A DNA stretch of 64,000 nucleotides from Camarhynchus parvulus (Eukaryota; Chordata; Aves; Passeriformes; Thraupidae). The stretch is taken from positions 28,582,944 to 28,646,943 of the forward strand of contig NC_044601.1 of assembly GCF_901933205.1 (NCBI RefSeq), given 5' to 3'. The notes under the pieces are model-generated. The model searched no databases. It saw nothing but the letters and a program-made list of their open reading frames with translations, and had not been told where the DNA came from. The position numbers were made by a program, and so were the translations under genes. Positions 50,922 through 63,044 of the stretch are shown one piece after another. How positions within the stretch are numbered: the stretch's first letter is position 1; every line of letters starts with the position of its first letter.

Positions 50922-52173
50922 TTAATATAATGTTAAAAAAAGAAGCACATTGAAAATAGCATATTAAGCTCTAAAGGGTTGCCACAAAAAACATTCTGTG
51001 CTGCTACTGAACATTAAGAGCTGTCATGTATTAACCCTCTCTGCTTGGAAGCCTTTTGTTTGATACCAAATTTAGGAACTCCCTTTGCTGAAGGACAATG
51101 GAAAATAAGATCGGGTGAGTTGGCCTGGATATCTTCTCTGCTGTTGCTTCTTTCAAGATTGACTCTGTCTTCCTTGATGACAAGATGGACATGAAATGAC
51201 ATGAAGGGCAGAGGAAAGCCTGAGTACCATCAAAAATACAGCTTCTGTAGCCTAGCAACAAGTCACCAACTTTGCAGAACCCTTGTGCTGATGGAGGGTA
51301 CAGCCAGCACCTGTGCTGACTGTCTCAGGCTTTGCATAAGATTGCAGTTCTCAGGCACAGCATTAAAAGTAACTAAACTACACACTCAGCTACACACAAG
51401 CTGTGTTGACTCCACAGCCTCTGCAGGCACAGGACAGATATTAAACTGTGCTGTGCTACCTGAAGCAAGTCCTCCATATCTCTAAACTGTGGCAGATGCA
51501 CAAAAGCTTTTCTTCAAGAAGTGTCTAAGCACTGCAAACCTAAGCCCAAATCAATACTACCTGCAGCAGGGTGCATCAACTACAGCTTAGGCACAACTGA
51601 GAACAAAGAGGGGGAAATCAAGGTAGTGGGGAAGCTAGTGAAGACAGGCAGCCAAAATAATTCCTCTCTTTCCCAGGTTACTAGTCCAGGATACCTACTC
51701 TACTACATTCTCTCTAGTTAGAAATCATTATTTAGGGCAAGTTAAAAAAAGAGAAAAAAAAAAAGATAAAAATCTGGTTGTCTTTTTTTCTTTGCTGAAA
51801 GATCAGACTCCTAAAAATAAATCCTGTAGCTTGGACATTCTGCTGTTTCCCTGGTTCAGTAAGATAATCAGAAGACCTCACTGTTCAGCTAAGGTCAAGG
51901 GAACACTACTCAAATAAAATGTGTCATCATCTGGGTAAAATATTTTCACAAGAATGAAATTGCTCTATATCATGGGAACAAAATGTTGCAGAAAGTACCT
52001 GTGTTGCTTTTGAAACAAGTGACATGATCAGACACAGGAAAATAGGCATCTTGTAGGGCTTTCAGCTTCACCTACAGACTTTATTTCTTTTCCTGGTGTA
52101 CTCCTCTGCTTCCTGGGTCTATTCTATCTTACCCTGCAATTGGGATCTCTAGCTGGTCAGAGTGACCCCGAGA

Positions 52174-52764
52174 TGTGTTAGAAAGTCTCTTTTCCCAGCC
52201 CGGTGCTCGAAGGAGTCAGAGCTCTTCAGTTCTCAGTCTCAAGGTTACTTATTGTATCTTATCTATAAAATTCTTCCTCCTGACCTGCCGAGGTCCATCC
52301 AGCAGGACAGTCTGAGCCATTCTGCCTCCCCCAGGGTGGTGTTGTCTTTTTATACTAAAACCTACGTATACAATGTTTACAATTACTTTCCAATACCTAT
52401 CACCTATGTGAGACAGTGAGCTCCTACTCTAAACCAATCTAAAAGTGCCAACATCACAGCAGAATATGGAGGCCAAGAAGAAGAAGAAGGAGAAAGGCTG
52501 GACATGCCCAGATATCTCCATCTTACCCCTGAACCCCCCTTCTAAAACCCTGAAAATCTATTTTTTCACCCCATGATAAATTCACTATCATTCTACTTAA
52601 ACTTTTGTGGCTTGTAATTCTTCATATACGGTTGGCAATTGTTTTTTCCAAGGGCTAAATCAAAGGCACAGGGGTCTTGGGCTCTGTGCCAAAGTCTCTG
52701 AGCCCCCAGGGCAGGGGCTCGAGTTCTCCAGGGCAGCCAGAGGAATTTCCTGCATTCTGACACA
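52174..52764 (-). mobile_element. Solo LTR, probably ERVK-like, minus strand, complete ends
   Basis: Ends are an inverted pair: TGTGTTAGAA at 52174 and TTCTGACACA at 52764. On the minus strand a TATAAAA box (52348-52354) is followed about 100 bp later by an AATAAG poly(A)-type signal (52248-52253) and 75 bp of U5, a normal LTR layout. 591 bp in all. No matching target-site duplication is visible (CCGAGA and ATCCCT), and no retroviral genes flank it, so it may be a solo LTR whose flanks have changed. The family matches a common passerine LTR by eye. Confidence 0.75.
52348..52354 (-). promoter_or_regulatory. TATA box of LTR
   Basis: TATAAAA on the minus strand, preceded by GTTTTAG; about 100 bp upstream of the poly(A)-type signal. 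Confidence 0.6.
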
Positions 52765-52810
52765 ATCCCTCTCCTGTTCTGTTCCTTTTCAAAAGAAGAA
52801 CCAGTTGCTA

Positions 52811-54780
52811 ACCATAGAGTTATAGAATCAGTAGAATCACACAGTGGTTTGTGTTGTCAGGGACTTTAAAGATAATTCTCCTGTATGGGCAGGGTTGCTA
52901 TATCCACCAGCTCAAGCTGGCCAGGGCCTCGTCTTGAGCACTGCAAGGGATGAGGCTTCCACTTCCACAACTTCTCTGGGCAGCCTGTTGCTGTGTCTCA
53001 CCAGCCTCTCATACAGAATTTCCTCCTAATATCTGATTTTAACCTTTTAGTTTAAAAACTCTCTTTTCAGTTAAAGCCATTGCCCCTTGTCCTGTCACTA
53101 CCTTATGAAAAATTAATCCATGTTTTTTATCCCCATTTAAATATTGGAAGGCCACAATGAGGTCAACCCTCCCCAAATCTTCTCCAGGCTGAAACAATGC
53201 CAACTCTCTCAGCCTGTCTTCACTGAATAGATGCTCTATCCCTGTAATCGTCTTCAGGGACTTCCTCTGCTCCAAGAGGCCCTTGTTTTTCCTATCCTAA
53301 CCCCACAGCTGGATGCAGTCCCCAGGTGGGGTCTCATGACACCAGAATAGAGCGTGGTAGAATCCCCTCCCTCGCCCTGCTGGCCACACTGCTTGGTGCA
53401 GCCCAGATAAGGTTGAGCTTGTGGGCTGCAAGAGCTCATGGCCAGGTCATATCCAACCCCTCACCTACAAGAACCACCAAAGCCTTCTCTGCAGGGCTGT
53501 GCTCAGTGAGCCCATCTCCCAGTCTGTATTTACACCTGGGATTGCCCCAACCCAGGTGCAGCACCTGGCACTGGGAGTTGTTGAACTTCATGAAATTCAT
53601 TGGCAAAATTCTCAAGTTTATCCAGGCCCCTCTGGAACACGTGCCATCCTTGTGTTGTGTCAGCTGCAGCACGCAGTTTTGTGTCATCTCCAAACCCGCT
53701 GGGCATGCCCTCAGTCCCACTGTCTGTGCCATTGATGAGGACACTGAAGAGCACCAGTCCCAGCAGAGAGCTCTGACGGACATCACTTGGCATGGCTTCC
53801 ACCTGGACAGACAGCACAACTCTCTGGTGGCATCCATCCTGCCAATTCCCTATCCACTGAATAGTCCATCTATTAAATCCATGTCTCTCCAGTCTGGACA
53901 TCAGGATGTGATGTGGGACCATATCAAAAACCTTACAGAAGTCTAGGTAGGTGACATCCATCAGTCTTGTCTTGTTGACCATTGCCATTATTCCATCACA
54001 AAATGTCTCCAGATTGGACCGGCATGATTTGCCCTGAGTAAAGAAAGCTATGCTGGGTGTCTCAGATCACCCCCTAGTCTTGCATGTGTATTGACATTGA
54101 TTCCATGAGGATCTGCTCCATCATTTTCACAGGCACAGAGGTGAGGCTTGCTGATCTGTAGTTCCCTGGATCTTCCCTTCTCCCATTTCTAAAGTAACAG
54201 TGACATTTCCCTTTTTCCAGTCACCAGGGACTTTGCCTGACCACTGTGACCTTTCAAATACAGTGTAGAATGTTTTGGTACCAATATCATCAGTTCCCTC
54301 AGGACCCTGGGATGTATGTTGTCAGACCCCATAGACTTGTGCCTATTCAGTTTCATCAGGTGGGTTTGAAGCTGCTCTTTGCTTATGCTGGGAGAGAATT
54401 CATTTCCTCAACCCCCACCTGGAGGTTCCAGGAGTTGAGAAAAGTGGGAAGCCTGACTGCCAGTGAAGACTGGGGCAAAGAACTCACTGAGTATCTCTGC
54501 CTTCTCCAGATCCTCTGACACCTCTTCTCCCTTCTCATTTATCAGGGGCCATTTACCTCTTTGGCCTTTCTTTTCTGACTCACAGGAAGTTGCTTTTTCT
54601 CATTCTTTACATCCCTTGCCAAATTCTGTTCCATTTGTGTCTCAGCTTTGCTGATCCTATCCCTACAATCTGAACTGCATCCCTGTACTCTCCCTAGGCC
54701 ACATGTCCCTGGTTCCACTCTCTGTGTATTTCCAGCTCATTGAAATCCTCCTCCTACAACAGGAACTTCTGGGGACTTGA
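52811..54780 (-). mobile_element. CR1 LINE, 2-kb 3' fragment with reverse-transcriptase relic
   Basis: The left edge carries the inverted CR1 tail (CATAGAGTTATAGAATCAGTAG), followed by the 3' untranslated region, the end of open reading frame 2 and part of the reverse transcriptase. The element reads on the minus strand up to about 54780 and is 5'-truncated there, which is usual for CR1. It is the longest transposon in the window. Stops and shifts interrupt the frame. A plus-strand frame of 206 codons (53326-53946) is only its antisense shadow. Confidence 0.92.
53530..53988 (-). pseudogene. CR1 reverse-transcriptase fragment
   Basis: A 152-codon open piece of the CR1 polymerase. The first catalytic motif is kept as YLDFCKVFD (residues 14-22, aspartate 16 present), and the second reads FGDD at residues 99-102 in place of FADD, with both aspartates kept. 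It therefore decayed less than the copy at 11512. The apparent Met start is internal to the original protein. Shifts upstream (toward 54780) and a stop downstream make it non-functional as a whole. Confidence 0.88.
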
Positions 54781-57215
54781 ATAAGCCAAGAATTAATAAA
54801 TAATAATTATGCACAAAACACATAACCATGGTAGCCAGGTTCACATTAGCATTTCCCAGCTTTCAAGTGCCCAGCCATGCAACATTTATACACTTTTAAC
54901 ACTGGTTTTTGAAATTGTTTATGAAGCACTTAGCACGTAAAAAGCCCCTGTTTAAATCACATATATTTATTATTAATAGAAATAATGCAGGTGCAGCATC
55001 AGGCAAGCACAATTGCTTTTTTGAGATTAAAACAAAACCAAAAGAGTGTTTGAAGCTCTAGCTCCAACAGAAATAAATATAAGCCCTTTGGTGAAAAGTT
55101 CTTGGCTGAACACGAAAAAAAAATATAAGAAAGCCAGAGCGGCATGGGAAATAGTTATGGCTGGAGGAGATGCTGGCTAACGTCCTATACATTTGGGATG
55201 CTTGATGATTCATGATAATGAAAGCTTTATAATGCCTAAATGGGAAGCAGAGTTTCTAAGTCCCCGTGCACTGCGAAATAAACAAGACCAGGATGGTATA
55301 TTTCAGCTGACACAAGTGGCAAAAAAGTAACAGCAAGAGATTCTCTAGCACAAACTAATAAACTTCCTACTAATCCAGTCAACATCTCCACTGTTTCCCT
55401 TACTCCCAGGAAGCAGTATGTGAGAGATGGCTTTACTAGAGACTCATGAAAAAGATCTCTCTCCTCTTACTCTGCTCAACAGAGAAAATTACGTCATCCC
55501 CTACACTTTGATCCAGTCCTTTCTCATAGCCTCAGCCATCTGCTGAAGACAAACAGATGAAGAAGAGCCTGGCATCTATACATCGCCTCCCCCCATGCTG
55601 GCCAACTGAAGGACAAAGCCAGCTTCTGCTCCCCTTCCCAGTCCTTGTATCACATCCAGGAAACCTTAGGAAAAATAACACAAAGGCAGAAAATGTCCTC
55701 AGTGCTTGACTGCTGGGCAAGGCAATGACAAAAATCCCTCATCTGAAGAACTGAAAGGAAATGAGCTGGGACCACCATGTGCCACACAGCTGCTGGAGCA
55801 GCAGGCCAGCTGAGAGGTTATGGCTCAGGGCTAGGACAGAACCACAGGGTCACTCAGCTAGAAACATTAGTGGTCACCTGGCACCAGACAGTTTCATCCC
55901 TTTCTAGGGGGCTAGAGATCAAATCTATTATATAATGGCTTCATTTAGCAAGCCATAACTACACAAGCTCTGAGAGAATAGAGGGGAACTTCTTTCATCA
56001 AGTGCCATTCTACTTTGAAGTCCTGTTCTGTCCTGGCATGCTACCTTTCTCCAAAAACTGCTCCCATAAAAGCTCTTCAGACTCCAGCTTCAGAGAGCAT
56101 GTAGCTAGTCCTGAGGACAACAGAGGGAATATTAAACAGTGTTTGTCCCTGGCTTTCTGATTAATTTCCTACATCTGTTCTTCTCTAAATCAGTCTTCAA
56201 ATTAGAAGCAAATATTCATAATTTCCTGCCTTTCTTTCCCCTGAATATCTAAATTCAGACTCATGGGCTGATATCTTTTCTTCTCTGCACTGGTAAAGAT
56301 GCCAATGTGACTGCTGACTGGTGGCATGTTGCACAGTGCATCTACACCTATCTCAAGCCAAAAATTACCAGCAGTATTTCTATGGCTCTAGATTGATTTG
56401 AGGCTGCCAAGTTAAAAACAGGCTGGCATCTGTAAACAAATGGATGACAAAACTCCTTCCAGAACATTGGGATAACAGCTTCTCTTGGTGACCTGGCAGA
56501 AAAAGCTAGCCAGCAACCACGCTTGACGGGCACTCAGAGATTGAATGTGGATCGAGTTATGCATAATCTACTTCTCTGAAGCTCCATGGGGATGCAAGGG
56601 AGTAAAAAAGATCCAACACTATTTCCATCATCCAGAGGGGTATAGGAGGTTCTGTAATGAGCTGGCAAAAGATACATGAACACTTATGGGCTTGTATTGA
56701 TTACTTACATGGCATTTAGGGCCCCACTGGGAAACAATCACAGGCCATCACAAGCATTAATTGTGCAAACACAGTATGAGACGCCTGAACTGCAAAGAAT
56801 CCAACACCAAGCTCACATAAGTCAGACAGATTTTTCTTTAATGACTTCCAAACGTGCAGAAATTTTAAAGAAACAATGATGCTGATCAGTCTTTTGCTAA
56901 CAGTTAGCTATAACTTACAGTGTAGAACCTCTGTAGTTCAATACAAATAGCTAACCCAGTAATAGCTATATAGCTACTACATCAGTTCTCATGTATTCTC
57001 TGTATAGGTGGACTTCAGTGATGAAGCTTCTTCCTGGTTTTGAAAACAAAAACTGTCACACTCTTACCCAAGAGTTAACTCAGATCATCTTAGCTGTGAA
57101 TGCTGTTGCATAAATTTCAGCAGCATGAAGGGATTTAGCATACAAAGGGCAGTGTTGAACAGCAGTGAATTAAGTCAAGCAGTAATATTTCTCAAAAGAA
57201 CTAGATTGTAGGTCA
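54781..57215. other. No gene recognised
   Basis: The first part, about 54790-55020, is AT-rich, non-repetitive and has AATAATAATTATGC and TTTATTATTAATAG wording, as in possible conserved non-coding elements. The rest has short open frames only. Confidence 0.45.
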
Positions 57216-57340
57216 AGTATCTTCCAGCATTTTATTAATGAGTTAGAAGATAAGGGTCAGCTGTGTGCTATTTAAATTCACAGAAGCATTGAACTGGGAA
57301 GTGTTAACACCATCTCTGGGATATCAGAAGTGGTAGGAAA
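57216..57340 (+). mobile_element. Possible CR1 reverse-transcriptase scrap
   Basis: Translation with one stop reads FINELEDKGQLCAI then IHRSIELGSVNT, which resembles the FINDLDDGI...SKFADDTKLGGSVD-type stretch of CR1 in length and order. Heavily decayed. Confidence 0.35.
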
Positions 57341-57382
57341 GACAGACAGGAAAAAGAAATGCATGGTTCACTTGAAAATTGC

Positions 57383-57387
57383 CACAT
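57383..57387. repeat. Target-site duplication, left copy
   Basis: CACAT directly before the LTR start; the matching copy is at 58630-58634. Confidence 0.8.
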
Positions 57388-58629
57388 TGTCGTGGGTTTA
57401 CAGGAAACAAGTTTTCTGGGAATGGAGTGGCCAGAGGCCAATAGGTGTTCAGATTCTAAATTGACACCCGGCTTGGCCACTGAGGGTGGATGCACCTCTG
57501 AGAACACAGGGGTTAGAAGCAGAGCACTCCCTTGGGAGCTCTCTCTTTGATTTCCGGCCAGCAAAGAGGCAAGGCCTCCCCTGCCCGGCTTCGAGCTGGG
57601 CGGGGGAGGGGAAACCTGCGGCCCAGCAGAGGTAGGCCTGACCCCTCAGCATGGAAGGGTGGTGGGGGCACCAGGAGGCGTTGGGCAGCCCCCCCCAGGA
57701 GAGACAGAGGGAGAGAGGCCCCGAGAAGATTTGGGCAGCCGCCCCGCCAGAAGACGAGAGAGAGAAAGCTGCTACGGGCCTGTGGCCTTGAAGTGATATC
57801 GGCTGTGGAGAAGGAGGGGTAAGGGGGAGTGCAGCAGGGAAGGAGCCTGGCCTTATGCAGGAGTTTGTTAACTCTTTTCTGGATGATGAAGACCTCACAG
57901 AGCATTTGGACCTTTCCCGGAGGGGAGATGGAGTGGATGATAAAGAGGAAATGGGCAAGTGAATGACAGTTGGAGCAGTGAGTGAGGCTGGGAGAGTAAA
58001 GATGAGGCTGGAAAGAGATGATGGAGTAGCTGGTTGCTGGACTCTTTTTGGTACAGCCATGGACAGAACCATGCTTCCTTGTGACACAGAGGCTGCATCC
58101 AGGGGGGAGGCAATGACTCAGAACTGAGAGGGTTCAGTTTTGGAGACCCCCCGGCCCCAGGGGGTAGACAAGTATGGGGGGGACAAGAGGTCCCGAGAGT
58201 GAGAGAAAACTGTGCTTTTTTTGGAACTGGTCAAAGCACCCTTAAAAGGATAACCCTCGAAGCAGCTCTGATCCATGCACAGTGGTGAGAGCGCTGGGCA
58301 TGCAAGGAAGAGGTCACCATGGCCCCAAGAAGGACTCCTCTCCTCTTGACGGACTGAAATTGAGTATTTACAGGGTGATGGATAGAGAGTTGAAATTTAG
58401 AAGATGTATTAGAAATGTGGTGGGGGGAGGACGAAATGTTTTTGTAGAGTTTTCATTTTCCAAGTGTGTGTGTATAGTTTTTTTTTTCCTTTTGTAGTTT
58501 AGTTAATAAACCTTTTTTTTTCTAAGTTAGAGGCCTGCTTTACTTATTTCCTAGTCACATCTCACAGCAAACACCAGAGAGGTATATTTTCATGGGGCAC
58601 TGGCATTGTGCCAGTGTCAAACCATGACA
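57388..58629 (+). mobile_element. Solo ERVL-type LTR, 1242 bp, with 5-bp target duplication
   Basis: Begins TGTCGTGGGTTTAC and ends CAAACCATGACA, an imperfect inverted pair with TG...CA ends. It is flanked on both sides by the direct repeat CACAT (57383-57387 and 58630-58634), the 5-bp duplication expected of ERVL-class integration. AATAAA lies at 58505-58510. The middle (about 57540-57780) is GC- and CpG-rich, unlike the surroundings. With both target copies intact and no internal genes, it is a solo LTR left by recombination between two LTRs. Minus-strand frames of 130-212 codons inside it come from the GC-rich composition. Confidence 0.85.
58505..58510 (+). promoter_or_regulatory. LTR poly(A) signal
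   Basis: AATAAA followed by a T-rich stretch within the LTR. Confidence 0.7.
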
Positions 58630-58634
58630 CACAT
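58630..58634. repeat. Target-site duplication, right copy
   Basis: CACAT directly after the LTR end. Confidence 0.8.
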
Positions 58635-59052
58635 TCCTACATCTCAGAAAAAAATCCAGTTCTTTTGTGGACAAAGAATATTTTCTTGGGAGTGTGTAAC
58701 TAACAAGTAATGCTTAGTCCTCCCCACAAAATGAGCTTTGGTGGGGTTTGAACATCATTACTATACTTAATTTGCACCTTAAGAAAAATTTAGACATTAT
58801 TTCAACTAGGATAGAGTTGGTTTTCTCAGTAGCTGATACAGTGCTGTATTTTGGGTTTTCAATGAGAACAATGTTGATAACACACTGATATCTTAGCAGT
58901 AAGTAAGTATGGCTTACTCTAAGTCAAGGATGCTTCCCTCCTGTGCTCTCCCAGTGAGCAGGTGCACAAGAGGCTGGGAGGGAAGACAGCCAGGACATAT
59001 GATCTGAACTTATAAAAGCGGTATTCCATACCATGGAACATCATGCTCAACA

Positions 59053-59058
59053 TATAAA
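59053..59058 (+). promoter_or_regulatory. TATA box of LTR
   Basis: TATAAA in the expected position, about 175 bp upstream of the poly(A) signal. Confidence 0.75.
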
Positions 59059-59228
59059 GCTGGGAGAAGAGGGGACATTCAAAGTGATGGCGTTTTTCTT
59101 CCCAAATAACCATTGCACGTGATAGAGACCTGCTTTCCTGGAGATGGTTAGACACCTGCCTGATGGTGGGAAGTGGTGAATGAATTCATTCTTTTGCTTT
59201 TCTTGTATATGTGGCTTTTGTTTTCCCT

Positions 59229-59234
59229 AATAAA
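59229..59234 (+). promoter_or_regulatory. LTR poly(A) signal
   Basis: AATAAA followed by CTGTCTTTATCTCAACCC in the R/U5 region. Confidence 0.8.
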
Positions 59235-59353
59235 CTGTCTTTATCTCAACCCAGGAGAGATAATCTTTAGATTCTCTTCCCCATCCCCACTGTGGTGACA
59301 GTGAGCCAGGGGCTGTATGGTGTTTAGTTGCCACCTGGGGTTAAACCATGACA

Positions 59354-61569
59354 GAATTTATGTATATATAGTGTGGAAGTATTTTGGTTTTATTTTTTAT
59401 TTTGCTTCCAAAGCTGTAACTAACTTTTCTTGCAACAGCCAAAATTTATGTAATGTTTCTCTTTAGAGGGAGAACAATCCAGAGCTTAGTGAATTATTCT
59501 TTAAACTGACAAGGAGACACAAATAGGGGAAAAAAACCCAGACTCAAATTTTCAATTTTGTGTTATTATAAGCACTTGGATTCCCCGTCATCTCTGTGGT
59601 AGCTTTCATGACCTACTAAACACAGCTTGCTAAACAAAAACTCAGACATACCATAAGGCCCCTCTTGCAAAAAAATCTGAAAATGAAAACAGATGAGCTT
59701 TTGTCATTCCACTCGATATTGAATTTCCATCTTCCCTGGACTCACCCTCAGCATTTTGGTTGGACAGGTAGGCTGCCCTAGAGTGATTCCTCACCTGACA
59801 CTTTCCCCTGGCACTTGGAACCATAGGTCCTGCACTGCTGTGGGTCACACATCCATGTAAACTGAATGGCCTGGCCAGGAATCAGCTAGAGCAACCTTTG
59901 CTTGTGTTGTCAACAGTCACCAGAGCCATTCTTCAAAGCATAAGCAAAATGAAAGGAATCAGGTGACAGTGACCCTTCGTTACCTCTTGAAGTCCTCTTG
60001 AGGCCCCTGGCCTGCTCCCCAGGAATTATCTGGGGAATTGCTGCAGAGCAGATCTGTCATCATGTCATCCAAAAGGACGTCCCTCAAGTATCTGATGCTT
60101 CATCAAAACATAGCAGAGCCATTATGGACACAACATCCTTTGCCTGTCCTTCATGAAGGCAGCCCAGATCACAGGGCTAATGGCAAACTTTGGCACAAGT
60201 CACAATGTTTGGTGAAACATTTCCTTTTCAAGATTGTTGCAAGTACTCTTAGATAGGTAGGACTGTGTTAGTCCCTTTCACCAGAGATTTGCCTTCAGGA
60301 TCTTCAGACCTGTTACTCCACACAAGGATTCCTCACCAGTCCCTGTCGTGCTGCAACCTCTCCATCTTTCTTTGATCTTCAGCCAGTGCTTCCCAAGAGC
60401 AGGGCAACATTGTCCTCATGCTTTGCACAGGTCTTGCTCTCAGTATGACCTTTCTTGATGTAGGACCCCTATTCTCTCACTCTGCCTTCATTTCTTCTTC
60501 CACTGACTGCATAGGAAATGCATTTCTCCTCCTACTTTGGCATTCAGGTCTGTTCTCAAGTCCTTAAGACAGTTCTACCGTGTTCCACAGGACTATCCCC
60601 AAGCTATTCATACACATTTTCTGGATATCAGGCTTCTCCACAACTTGGCCTGCCCTCCAGTACCCTTACAGAGTTTGATTCCCACCAGGTAGGCTTTGGC
60701 TTCAAGCAGCTTTCAGGAAGTCTCCATCAACCTCTTCCTTTTCTAGTATAGGGAAGTCTTTTGTACCAAATCTCCCAGCTACTCCAACTGCCTCTGCTGC
60801 TCTGCCCTCCTCCTCCTGGTTATTTCTTCTCCAAGTCTGTCTGTTTTAGTCTTTCCCTTGGCACTTCACTCATCCCAATGCCACCTCCCATATGTCGCTC
60901 CTGCCTAGGCAGAAAGTTCACTCAGGCTGCACAACCCACAGCAGAAACATGGCATGCACTCAACAGCATGCACATGCTACACGAAGCAGGACACTTGAAC
61001 TTGTGGGGATTGCCTGTGATGTATTAATAATCAAAGTTCCACCTGGCAAGTACGTGACTCAGTCGCTGTCACATCATGAGTGCACTAATTAAGTTACAAA
61101 ACAGTGGGTCAGAGAAGTTCTTGTGGTAGTCAGAGATACATTTAGCATTTTAATGTCATTCTCAGCATCTAAACTTGGACCCTGATAGTACTGAATCAGG
61201 ACTGAAATAACTCTGAACAGCAAGTGCCACAACACTGGACATCTGCTAAAACACCATTTGCAGAAATTCCCATTCAGTATGCCAAGAAACAGAATATATC
61301 TCTCTTGCTGGGCATAGGTTCACAGATCTGTTGTAGGCAAACATTTTAGCTCACTTACAGTTCATGACCATTCAGGCTTGTCAGCCAGCAACAGGGGCAA
61401 TCCTCTGCCTGCCCACCCAGCAGAGCAAACGCCAAAAGCACACTCCACATGAATGCAGACAGAGAAGCAGTCACTGCAGGAAGGTAACTTCTGCATTTAA
61501 CTCAGGCTGTAAGAAGGTGATACATATACTTGTCAAGTGAAACAAGAGAGCCAGATCCTGCCTCTACCC
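59354..61569. other. No gene recognised
   Basis: Open frames up to 88 codons, no domain. The region 60250-60860 is pyrimidine-rich on plus. No named repeat is seen. Confidence 0.45.
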
Positions 61570-62005
61570 AGCCTTAAGCAGTTTTATAGTTGTGGTGAAG
61601 CATCCTCTCTCCCCATCTCAAAACTGGAGTCACACTGTGATCTCAGAAATGCTGGTAAGGCCTCAGCCTTGATGAACAGCACCTGGACTCAGCTCCTCTT
61701 GAGCTTATCAGAAGCCCAGTCTGCCCCCAGGAACTGATGCTATTTAATGAACACCTGCTTTTTAACAAACACCCTTGGAAACTTATATCTCTTGCTTGAA
61801 TAACAACCAAAGTAGAAAAAGAATTTCATCATCATCAAAATTTCAAAGAAAGCTACCAATCTGAATTTCAGACAGGAAGGAAAATTACTTTGACTAAAGC
61901 CCGCTCTCTTGCTTCCCCACAAATAGTGATCCTAGGTGAGAGCCTTGGATCTGGACCACAATAAGCTGTGACCAGCACCTCCCTCTGAGTGGAGCCTCTA
62001 AAAAC
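61570..62005 (+). repeat. Second repeat family, copy 2
   Basis: Homologous to 19690-20085 in the same orientation with moderate identity and small gaps; the shared anchors are listed under copy 1. The two copies are 41.9 kb apart. Family unknown. Confidence 0.75.
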
Positions 62006-63044
62006 TCTAGGGGTCAGTTTGTTGTCTGTAATTTACAGATTGATTCTCTAAAAGTCAAAGCAAGTCCAAACATCAACTTTCTGGTACTCAAATGTTTGTC
62101 TTCACAAACCTTTGCAGTGTAAGAGACATATTTTCTATATTTATTTTACCTCCTAATTATAAACTAGTGTCTTGTGTTTTCTCCAGACTAAGTTTAGCAG
62201 GGTACTTTTGTTTTAGAACATACAATGATATTTTATTTCCTGCAGCCACGCTCACAGGCATGAAACCTTACAATTAGGACAAGATTACTCTCTCGCCAAG
62301 GAGGTCAGTAATGCACACATTCATGTTTTTAATTCGTACTGATCTGCAGCAGCAAAAATCTCAGTCCCTGCAAAGATGTTGTAGCTACTTTATGCAAAGA
62401 TGATACTTGGGACAACTAAAGTTGTTTCGCTCTCTCCTCCCCCTTCTGCTTCAAGAGCAATGAAGGGCGATCAGTCAGAGGCCAACCTCCCTCCAGCCAC
62501 ACAGCAACCATGCTTGAGGGTATAAATGGGCCACAGTGCTGAAAGTGGGCTGCCTAAGAAAAAGAACTGGGGACAGGTGGAAAAGTGGTGGCATTATCTG
62601 CTATTGGTGTGCAAAGCAGAAATTTGCAAGTCTAAAGCTGAGAAGGTAGAAGGGGGGTATTCATACTAAGAGTGGAGAGGTAGGAGCAGAATACATGGGT
62701 GTTGGTGGACGTGATTTTCAACAGCCAGCCCAGCAAACAGTTCTCTGAAAGCACCTGTTATAACTACCCAATGCTATAACTACCTACTGCAAAATGGGCC
62801 TGGCTGAAAAATGCTGTTGATCCAGGAAAGAGACAAGAAGAGATTGTGCAGGTACCACACAGCTAAGGCAACATTCTCTGCAAAAACTTGTGCTAGATTC
62901 TCTCTGCTTCCTTCTTTCTGTCAGTAGGGAGTCCACTTGCAGAGGTCTTCCTGGAGAATTAAATTCACTGCTTGGAAGGAGTGAGACAGTTCTTTTCCCT
63001 GAGAGCAAAAAAGCTAAATTTGAAAGCAGGTTTTCCATTACTCA
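62006..63044. other. No gene recognised
   Basis: Short open frames only; no named repeat. Confidence 0.5.

Larger units (their letters stand above)
48841..52173. other. No gene recognised
   Basis: Only short open frames (up to 94 codons). It holds a 20-bp duplication (50051-50070 and 50079-50098) and a 20-bp AT palindrome (50902-50921), listed separately. No named transposon. Confidence 0.5.
58794..59353 (+). mobile_element. Solo ERVL-type LTR, plus strand
   Basis: A well-preserved member of a widespread avian ERVL LTR family, recognised by eye. Parts in order: GATAGAGTTGGTTTTC, GTAGCTGATACAGTGCTGT, GTTGATAACACACTGAT, CTTACTCTAAGTCAAGGA, CCATACCATGGAACATCATG, a TATAAA box (59053-59058), TTCTTCCCAAATAACC, an AATAAA signal (59229-59234) and a GGGTTAAACCATGACA end. 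It lies only 164 bp beyond the preceding LTR and shares its terminal AAACCATGACA. The left edge is approximate and no target duplication is seen. It is related to the inverted copy at 44827-45405. Confidence 0.88.

Noticed and set aside
52140..52173. Primer-binding site beside the 52.2-kb LTR
   Set aside because: The minus-strand sequence after the LTR does not start TGG or match a tRNA 3' end that I recognise.
53326..53946. 206-codon plus-strand frame
   Set aside because: Antisense to the CR1 reverse-transcriptase relic, which explains the sequence on the minus strand.
57449..58087. 212-codon minus-strand frame and overlapping 130-codon frame
   Set aside because: They lie wholly inside the GC-rich solo LTR, where stop codons are rare; no domain is seen.
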